NCBI GenBank assembly: GCA_023159155.1
Contig: JAJNNX010000004.1
Location: 1,860,001 to 1,924,000, forward strand
Reading direction: 5' to 3'
From: Ustulina deusta
Taxonomy: Eukaryota; Ascomycota; Sordariomycetes; Xylariales; Xylariaceae
DNA: 64,000 nt
The notes under the pieces were generated by a model that was given only the letters and a program-made list of their open reading frames with translations, had not been told where the DNA came from and made no database searches. The translations under genes and the position numbers were made by a program. Positions 57,892 to 64,000 of this stretch are shown here, piece by piece (within the stretch, counting starts at the first letter, position 1; every line of letters starts with the position of its first letter).

Positions 57892-59334
57892 ATGGAACCA
57901 ATACCATCTGACGTGACCTCGCTTGCGGGCACGACACGCCCGATTGCTTGGCGAAGGGCATGCGTGGCTTGCACCAGGGCGAAGCGCCAATGTACTAAGC
58001 AAGTACCGAGATGTCGAAGATGCATAGAGAAGGGGCTGCACTGCACCTATCTTCCACCGCGGCGGCCAGAACTGTCTGGTACCGCGGGGGCTGAGGGGCC
58101 GCCACTCGACCCTCGCAACACCGCTCTACATCCCGACGAGAGTCTGATAGCTGCGTCGGCAGACGTCAGAGGCCCCCTTGGTGTTCCAGGAGACTCTGCG
58201 TTCGATTTCTTCCAGATGACCGAAACCGACCCGGAAACCCTTGGGCTGCCTCCTGAAGCCGGTCCTTCAAGAGGGCCCCCCCAGAACACGGTCTCCTCCG
58301 AGGCCCAAGTCCGTCTGCGAGGCGCCTGGTTCTTGGCCCCCGAGACTTGGACCGTGGAATTCACCGAGCCGCCCTTCGCGACGCTCCGGGAGACCGAAGG
58401 CTCTCTGAAGAATTACATCGAGCAGATGCGATCGTGGATGCGGCAATGGGTGACGGAAGGCCATAGCCTGCTCCACCACCGCGAGCTATACGTGTTCCAC
58501 ATGCCGCGACACACTCAAGACGCGTACACGGCGATGGTCACGTACATGGGCAAGACGCGAGACAACGAGGCCACGGTGCGCCAGATCCTCGAAGACCGCG
58601 TCTCCCAGTTATTGCAGGACCAGGCCGTCGTGGAGGCCTCTCTGGGCATGAACAACGCCGGCAGTATCTTCCACCACCTGAGCCGTGTGCAGTCCCTGCT
58701 CTGCTACCAGCTCATCCGCCTCTTCGACGGCGACATCCGCATGCGCGGGCAGGCCGAGGCCTTAATCCCGACCTTGTTCCTGTGGAACAGGCAGATGCTC
58801 GAGTGCGCCAAGGAGAACCTGGGACGTCCCGAGCTCTTCCTCGCATCCTCGCCGTTCGATGTGAATCTATCACCGCCCGGCGCCGCTGCTACTACTACTA
58901 CTACTACTGCGGGGGGCAGCCCCTTTTTCTCTCCGAAGGCCGTGTGGCGGGCCTGGATCGTCGCCGAGGGCGTCCGTCGCACCTGGCAAGCCACAAACGT
59001 CATGCAGGGCGGTTACCAGTTCTTCCAGCGCGGCTGGTCGGAGTGCCCGGGCCGTCTGCCCAGCACGATGCGGAAGACGCTGTGGGATGCGCCGTCGGCA
59101 TATTCGTGGGCGAGGGAGCTCAGCGGTGGCAAGAACCCTCTGCTTGTGTCGATAGGGAGGCTGGAGGAGATGTTGTCGCAGATCTCTCCGGCCGAGGTTG
59201 ATGATTTCAACATCGCGGGCATCGAACTCTACGGTATGGAGAGTATGGATCAGTGGCTAGAAGAGAAGAGACATCATGAGCCGCAGCTTTTGGCGGGTTT
59301 GGAGAGCATGTCGTATGGAAATTGGACAAGTTAA
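57892..59334 (+). CDS. Zn2Cys6 (GAL4-type) transcription factor
   Basis: A single open frame of 480 residues. The zinc cluster is C24-x2-C27-x6-C34-x6-C41-x2-C44-x6-C51, with RAKRQ and VPRCRRC in the usual basic loop positions. It is followed by a YLPPRRPE linker. The remainder lacks the standard fungal-specific middle homology motif that I could recognise. It has helical segments (about residues 165-300) and a Thr6 run from an ACT microsatellite at about 331-336, then WRAWIVAEGVRRTWQATNVMQGGY, a segment typical of small Zn2Cys6 regulators of secondary-metabolism clusters. It probably acts in the nucleus on the adjacent SDR/P450 genes; this target assignment is inference from position. Confidence 0.92.
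   Translation: MEPIPSDVTSLAGTTRPIAWRRACVACTRAKRQCTKQVPRCRRCIEKGLHCTYLPPRRPELSGTAGAEGPPLDPRNTALHPDESLIAASADVRGPLGVPGDSAFDFFQMTETDPETLGLPPEAGPSRGPPQNTVSSEAQVRLRGAWFLAPETWTVEFTEPPFATLRETEGSLKNYIEQMRSWMRQWVTEGHSLLHHRELYVFHMPRHTQDAYTAMVTYMGKTRDNEATVRQILEDRVSQLLQDQAVVEASLGMNNAGSIFHHLSRVQSLLCYQLIRLFDGDIRMRGQAEALIPTLFLWNRQMLECAKENLGRPELFLASSPFDVNLSPPGAAATTTTTTAGGSPFFSPKAVWRAWIVAEGVRRTWQATNVMQGGYQFFQRGWSECPGRLPSTMRKTLWDAPSAYSWARELSGGKNPLLVSIGRLEEMLSQISPAEVDDFNIAGIELYGMESMDQWLEEKRHHEPQLLAGLESMSYGNWTS
58891..58908 (+). repeat. ACT trinucleotide microsatellite
   Basis: Six ACT units in frame, encoding a Thr6 tract in the Zn2Cys6 regulator. Likely length-polymorphic. Confidence 0.8.
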
Positions 59335-60732
59335 GGGATGGGATATGTTTATATATCGGCAAGTGTGCTCGAGCGGAGTAGCACCCTTTTTCTATTTGTA
59401 TATCTACATGGGGGTAATTTATGACTTAGGATACAAGGTCTTATGTAGTACATTAACGTGAATACCTAATAGCTAAAAGACAACTGGTTGGCACTTTAGA
59501 GCTGTGCATTCGTATTGAACCGGGTTTCATCTAAGCAACTTGAATGTTTACACGAAGGACCTGTGTTATTTAATGATTCACATACTAGACTAATCCTCTT
59601 TAATAAGCTTAAAGTTAACCGGCAGCTAGACTAAGCTAACTCCCCTAGGCCTAGAACACAGCTAGAATGCAGGCGGGTAATAAGGAAAGAAAAGGACTAT
59701 GTATTGATCTTTCCTTTTCTCTGTTCTTTATTTCTTGCGACGGAATTCCACAGCAGTAAAATATCAATATCGCAACCCAATCGCATTAGAACCAATCTTG
59801 GGTTAATATGTGCTAGACTTCGGGGACCTCCAAATGTTGTAACCTGATTGAAGAAGTAAAATGCGACAGATGAGGTCGAGCGGAGAATTGTCGCCGACTT
59901 TAGAATATAATGCACTGTTCAGCAGAGTGACAATGAAAAGTGATAGGATGAGGCCTCCTGCAGTTCTGAATAAATCGGAGAGTGGATTTCCTATAAGATC
60001 TTCATCCTGGCTGTGGAACTAAAATACGGCTCTGAGGAAGAGGTGCCAATGAAATAAGATGCTGCTACAAAAAGATTGCAGCTAAACCATAAGGTGGTGT
60101 TTATCATACATGCTCAAGCGACAAGAGGTGGTGTCGGCCGCTTAGCCATTTGACGATCTGCGAATATCCAACTTTGGTGTCAAAGGTACCTAATCTGTCA
60201 GCGTTGAGATAAGGCTACCTAGAAAAGCCGTTATATTCGCCTCCGCGTAAGCAGCACACAAATAAGTTAATGGCGACGATGATGAGGAGGTAGTGTGACG
60301 TAATTCTATAGAACCATCGAGAGAGGGGAACGACTTCACGCGGTCCTGGAAACCATGGGGTTGATCTGCAATGCAAAAGCAGGCTAATAAAGATGAATAA
60401 ATGCACGCATAGCTTAGGTATGGCGCATTGGTATTATTACAAGCAGCAATGCATTTTTTCCAAGTAAATCTGACGGCTTAGCCGACCGTCGTACAAAATA
60501 ATGACTGGCTCTCGTATATTAAGTGCAAGCTCATTGGAGGCCACCGTCACAATCAGCGGTCGGACCGCAGTGCCCAACGCGAGAAAGGTTTATGCCTGAT
60601 GTGCCTCGACGCCGAGTCGTGGTGTGTTAAATAGAATGCGACGGTAAGCCAGCCCGATCAAAATCTTCCTAATTCGTGTCTCCCAAGTTTCGAATTCGCG
60701 AACTTGCAAGCCAAAAGGAGAGAAAACAAAAA
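59335..60732. other. Intergenic, nothing recognised
   Basis: 1.4 kb without a convincing frame or RNA gene. The 40 bp before 60733 are A/G-rich (AGGAGAGAAAACAAAAA), giving a typical fungal start context. Confidence 0.5.
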
Positions 60733-61806
60733 ATGGCATCGACTTCTCTCTCGGCCCCGGCGAGCCCGCTCCTGGCCATCCCTCTGGAGATCCGTCGGCA
60801 TATATACGGGTTCTGTATCCCGCAACATCTGACCTTCGACTGTTCCAACGACATGTACTACCAAAATCGCCCCGTCGGGTGGATCGAGCCGCTGCGGCAC
60901 TCGAACGAGGGTTGCGACAGATACTCTAGCGACGACGAGGACTTTCTCGATGAGGTTCGTCGCCTCCATAGTGAATGGAAGGGGAAAGGGATATTGTCGC
61001 CTCTGGAAGAAATAGAAGAAATCCGTGTTGAAGACGCTCGAGCAGAGGAAGATGGATCGGATCGTAGCATGAAGGAGGAATTCGGCCCCTTTGGACTCGG
61101 CAGCCTCCATTTCCCTTCCCCATCATCGCATATGAGTTCGCTGCCTGCTCTTCTCCTCCTCTGTCGCCAGATCACCGACGAAGTCGAGACGATGCTGTAT
61201 GAGGGGAATACATTCACGATCGACATTCATTGTCAGGGTCAATACCACGTCGAGAGGCAGTTTACGGAGAGAAACCGAGAGAGGATGCGGAATATCATCT
61301 TGGTCCTGCGGCCGATAGGGGTCCCCTATCAGCCCGACTCCCTGATGGATCCGGAAATCTGGGACAGCGTTCTCGGCAACCTCATGACGCTCGGGGTCAT
61401 CATCGAGCAGCCCGAGCCACCGCTGCTAGAATGGCTCGAGGACAGCGAAAAAGAGGCCACCGGGAACTTCCTGACTTTCCTCCGAGATAGGAAAAGAGAG
61501 GCCGTCGGGGAGTGGATGACTTGGCTGCTGCCTATCTTTGAGTACCTCGTCCGGGCCGTGCCCAAGCAAACCGAGATTGTGGTGGACGTGACCGAAGAGG
61601 AAGATACAGTGCAGGCTTTGGAGTTTTTCCAAAAGGGGCCTTTTCGGTTCCAGAGATTACCAGCTGCGGACTCCATCTCGAACAAGGTAGAGTTCGCGTG
61701 GGAATCGGGGTCCAGGGAATCGTGGTACCCGGATGCTGATGACAGTCCGACTAGCTGTAGGGATATCATTCAGGACAGTGATTACGACTATTACTATTCT
61801 GATTAA
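60733..61806 (+). CDS. F-box-like / DUF7730-type protein
   Basis: A single exon of 357 residues. ATG at 60733 was chosen because it sits in an A-rich context and directly precedes the conserved part; there is no upstream in-frame ATG in the open frame. Residues about 12-26 (LLAIPLEIRRHIYGF) are the F-box-like helix-turn that opens many ascomycete proteins. ALLLLCRQITDEVETMLYEGNTFTIDI at about 142-165 is the second conserved element of these proteins. An acidic stretch (SSDDEDFLDEV, EEIEEIRVEDARAEED) and an acidic, Tyr-rich tail (DSDYDYYYSD) flank the core. Such families are large and lineage-expanded in Pezizomycotina; function is generally unknown, with possible SCF substrate-adaptor roles. 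Confidence 0.75.
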   Translation: MASTSLSAPASPLLAIPLEIRRHIYGFCIPQHLTFDCSNDMYYQNRPVGWIEPLRHSNEGCDRYSSDDEDFLDEVRRLHSEWKGKGILSPLEEIEEIRVEDARAEEDGSDRSMKEEFGPFGLGSLHFPSPSSHMSSLPALLLLCRQITDEVETMLYEGNTFTIDIHCQGQYHVERQFTERNRERMRNIILVLRPIGVPYQPDSLMDPEIWDSVLGNLMTLGVIIEQPEPPLLEWLEDSEKEATGNFLTFLRDRKREAVGEWMTWLLPIFEYLVRAVPKQTEIVVDVTEEEDTVQALEFFQKGPFRFQRLPAADSISNKVEFAWESGSRESWYPDADDSPTSCRDIIQDSDYDYYYSD

Positions 61807-62690
61807 GGCCTAAAACGGCCGGGAGGCGTATTGAGGGGACAGATAGATGGCTGGTTGTCAGGGTCTTGTTTCAGGTACTTTCAGTGAAGAGTAGTATCCC
61901 GGATGTCTCGATACTGGGCGGATTTCCTCTCGTCACTTGGGTCGCAGTAGTTAGGAAAATCTATTGGCCTGGGGTTTTTAATTATCCCGCATACACGTTT
62001 CTGTAAATGGCCAAGTATCATGGTGCAGATTGTACTGACTAGTAGCTTAGGTAGCCACCTAGATAAATCCATCGTTAGGATCGACCTTGCTAGACTCAGA
62101 CAGTGCATTGGTTGCAACTAGGCGAGAAATAGGTGCCCAGAAGGGAGAATCATCTTAATGACAGGCGGTAGTGTTAAGAGGTATGGAGTAAGGATGGCCA
62201 TCGACACTTGTGACTTTGAGAAGGTCGCCCATATTTAATTAAATCATTGTGTTGTACATGGATCTCCGAGGTCATTATAGGCTAGAATACTTCCCGCGCC
62301 GGGGCTCTTTTCATAGTAGGATAAGGAAGAAACTTATGTCTGTTTAAGACATAGCTGTTGTTTGATCACTGCCATCAACGACAAAACAGAGTGGACGATG
62401 TGCTACAAGAACAAAATACCCACATGTTATCACCTAGGGATGTGTAGTAGGTATACATCAAAGTAGACGAATAAGTCTATTCGATTAGTTTGCGTCTATA
62501 ATAAAATATCAACTGAAACATTTGGTCACGACTCAACAATCAAGCTTGATTACCGAGCAGTCACCTACATCTATGCCTACCGCTTATAATCACTGCTTAT
62601 TTATTGACATTACAGCTAAACATAGCATAAACAAAGTTAACAAGGCTAAACAAGAACGGAATACTCACCTATTTGAGAGTTGCTTCCGAT
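61807..62690. other. Intergenic, convergent 3' ends
   Basis: Lies between the F-box-like gene and the minus-strand gene ending at 62691. The sequence becomes more AT-rich toward 62.6 kb. No feature was recognised. Confidence 0.45.
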
Positions 62691-64000
62691 TTAAGGAGCT
62701 GCAGGCCCGATTGCTGCGTGTGTTGCCGGAGTCGATACCACAACACCAAGACACGACAGACACGTGTACATGATGTCTGGGAATGGAATATCCTGTTCAT
62801 CCACGAAGCTGTAAGCGTCAACACCTACGCGGTTGAGACAAAACGGGCATGGCATCCTGCCGAAGATAGATGCCACGTAATGTCTCATGGCCTGCGCCTT
62901 TGCACGAATGTCGAGGAAGTGCTCCAATCGATGTGGCGTACACAAGGTTCGATCCAAGAGTTTCGTGGCACAATCGCACCCGGTCATGCGAACAGGCGGG
63001 CCCATGCTGATCGATCTATTGGCACCCACGTCGGCGTCGAAGGCGTTCCCCGGAAGCCCCCAGACCCTGAAGCGCTTGCCAAGAAAGTGGGAGGGGTTCT
63101 GGGCGGCTATTTCGGAACAAGAACCGCAAGCGTAGGCGCGAAGCCCCCTGGAAATATTAGCGAATGCCGGCTCGAATCTTGCCCTGCTGCTGGTATCGCA
63201 GTCTATGCACACGGGCAGGCTATCGCCGTGAGTTAAATCCTCGCACACGTCTAGCGTTGGACGATGGCATGGGCCTGTTCCCCGATACTCAATACACCAC
63301 GTCGGCTTACGTCGAATTCCATAGTCTATTTGGTTGCTATCTGGCACTGTTTGGAGCGATGGCGTGCCTTCAGGATTCGGGTGGGGAGGTCGTGGCTCTA
63401 TTGTAAGAGAGACGTCAGCACGCTCGGGATGGCCATTAGGCAAGTTCGTATTCTCAGAGGCAATAGGGTTTTGGATTGCGCTAGCATCGTACAAAATTGC
63501 CGTTGGGCCGCGGGAGGGAACCACCATCAACTGTGGAGGGAGGTGGGAAATTGTAGTTGCCCCTCCGCTGAGATGCAGGATTTCGTCTTGGCCTACTCCC
63601 GGGGGGATCACTACCGGGCGTGTCACAAATTGGTCCGGGGCTGCGGCCGGGATCGAGGTCGGACTCAGCAGTATTGCTGAAGTGGGCGAAAGCTGGGATG
63701 GCTGCGTTGGAGTGGGAGCCGGCGGCATGCTGGATTGAGAAGGCTGGGCAGGCACAGACGGAGGCGGAGGCGGAGGCGGCGCCATGATGGCGCGAGCACG
63801 GGCAGCTGTTCGAGTAGAACGACGAGGACGATGAGGTGGTGGCGCCCTGATGACGCGAGCAAGGGCAGCTGCTCGAGAAGAGAGACGAGGTGGTGGTTGA
63901 TGCGGCAGCGGAAGGTTTAGAATCCGCAACTGCAGATTCGGCCGTGGTGGATTTGGAATGGGCCCCGAGTACCCCGGCGGTAGAGGCACCGGCCCTCCTT
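62691..64000 (-). CDS. Proline-rich, CxxC-rich protein, 5' end outside the window
   Basis: The minus-strand frame is open from the window edge to a stop at 62691, at least 436 residues. No ATG starts it within the first residues, so the N-terminus lies beyond 64000. The first half is low-complexity Pro/Ser/Arg (runs of seven prolines, RAAALARV and RTAARARA near-repeats). The second half is a compact cysteine-rich region from about residue 235: WCIEYRGTGPC, VCIDC, ACGSC, GCDC, PCPFC and CLSC, plus conserved-looking His residues. At least five CxxC pairs suggest two or more structural zinc sites. I do not recognise the family; similar Pro-rich plus Cys-rich proteins are common as orphans in ascomycetes. 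No signal peptide can be judged. Confidence 0.65.
   Translation of the reverse strand, partial: GGPVPLPPGYSGPIPNPPRPNLQLRILNLPLPHQPPPRLSSRAAALARVIRAPPPHRPRRSTRTAARARAIMAPPPPPPPSVPAQPSQSSMPPAPTPTQPSQLSPTSAILLSPTSIPAAAPDQFVTRPVVIPPGVGQDEILHLSGGATTISHLPPQLMVVPSRGPTAILYDASAIQNPIASENTNLPNGHPERADVSLTIEPRPPHPNPEGTPSLQTVPDSNQIDYGIRRKPTWCIEYRGTGPCHRPTLDVCEDLTHGDSLPVCIDCDTSSRARFEPAFANISRGLRAYACGSCSEIAAQNPSHFLGKRFRVWGLPGNAFDADVGANRSISMGPPVRMTGCDCATKLLDRTLCTPHRLEHFLDIRAKAQAMRHYVASIFGRMPCPFCLNRVGVDAYSFVDEQDIPFPDIMYTCLSCLGVVVSTPATHAAIGPAAP

Noticed and set aside
60676..60732. Upstream extension of the F-box-like protein
   Set aside because: The extension lacks an ATG; the A-rich context supports the ATG at 60733.
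63735..63920. Arg-rich plus-strand frame
   Set aside because: Antisense of the proline codons of the minus-strand gene.

Overview
The window is nuclear DNA of a filamentous ascomycete (Pezizomycotina). Genes carry short introns of about 45-240 bp. The gene content is typically fungal: a Zn2Cys6 regulator, a microsomal P450, an SDR, a Yra1/ALY mRNA-export factor and an F-box-like protein. Long, extremely AT-rich, TA-dominated blocks contain repeats whose copies differ almost only by transitions. That is the signature of repeat-induced point mutation (RIP).

Layout. 1-1.6 kb: moderate-GC DNA without a recognisable gene. About 1.6-21.9 kb: first AT-rich block. It holds a RIP-mutated NB-ARC/TPR (NLR-like) gene (about 3.24-5.99 kb) and a Ty1/copia element (7764-21373, minus strand) into which a Ty3/gypsy element (10670-18346, minus strand) has inserted. 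Both elements keep their LTRs and 5-bp target duplications (GGTTT and CTTTT). 21.9-25.8 kb: normal GC, no recognised gene. 25.8-28.8 kb: a gene with a coiled-coil N-terminus and 45-residue TPR-like repeats. Its 5' half is clean and its 3' half decays progressively into a second AT-rich block (about 27.4-39.86 kb). A second Ty3/gypsy element (28871-35002, target duplication GATAG) directly abuts it. That block also carries an almost unmutated solo LTR (37775-38077, target duplication ATAAA). 39.86-43 kb: gene-poor DNA with relics, including a broken ankyrin-repeat gene.

From 43.3 kb the window is ordinary euchromatin. In order it holds: a secreted cysteine-rich protein with a hairpin-rich intron; a conserved three-exon protein with a mitochondrial-type presequence; a Yra1/ALY homologue in eight exons; a 6-phosphogluconate-dehydrogenase-like protein (minus); a P450; a convergent SDR (minus); a divergent Zn2Cys6 regulator; an F-box-like protein; and a proline-rich, CxxC-rich protein running off the right edge (minus).

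How the parts relate. P450, SDR and Zn2Cys6 regulator form a compact oxidation/reduction/regulator trio that could be a small specialised-metabolism locus; this is inference. Three repeat-domain genes (NB-ARC/TPR, TPR, ankyrin) of the type used in fungal non-self recognition are all decaying in or beside RIP blocks, which suggests turnover of such a repertoire. Splice junctions were assigned by eye from GT/AG signals, phase and protein continuity. No database search was possible.
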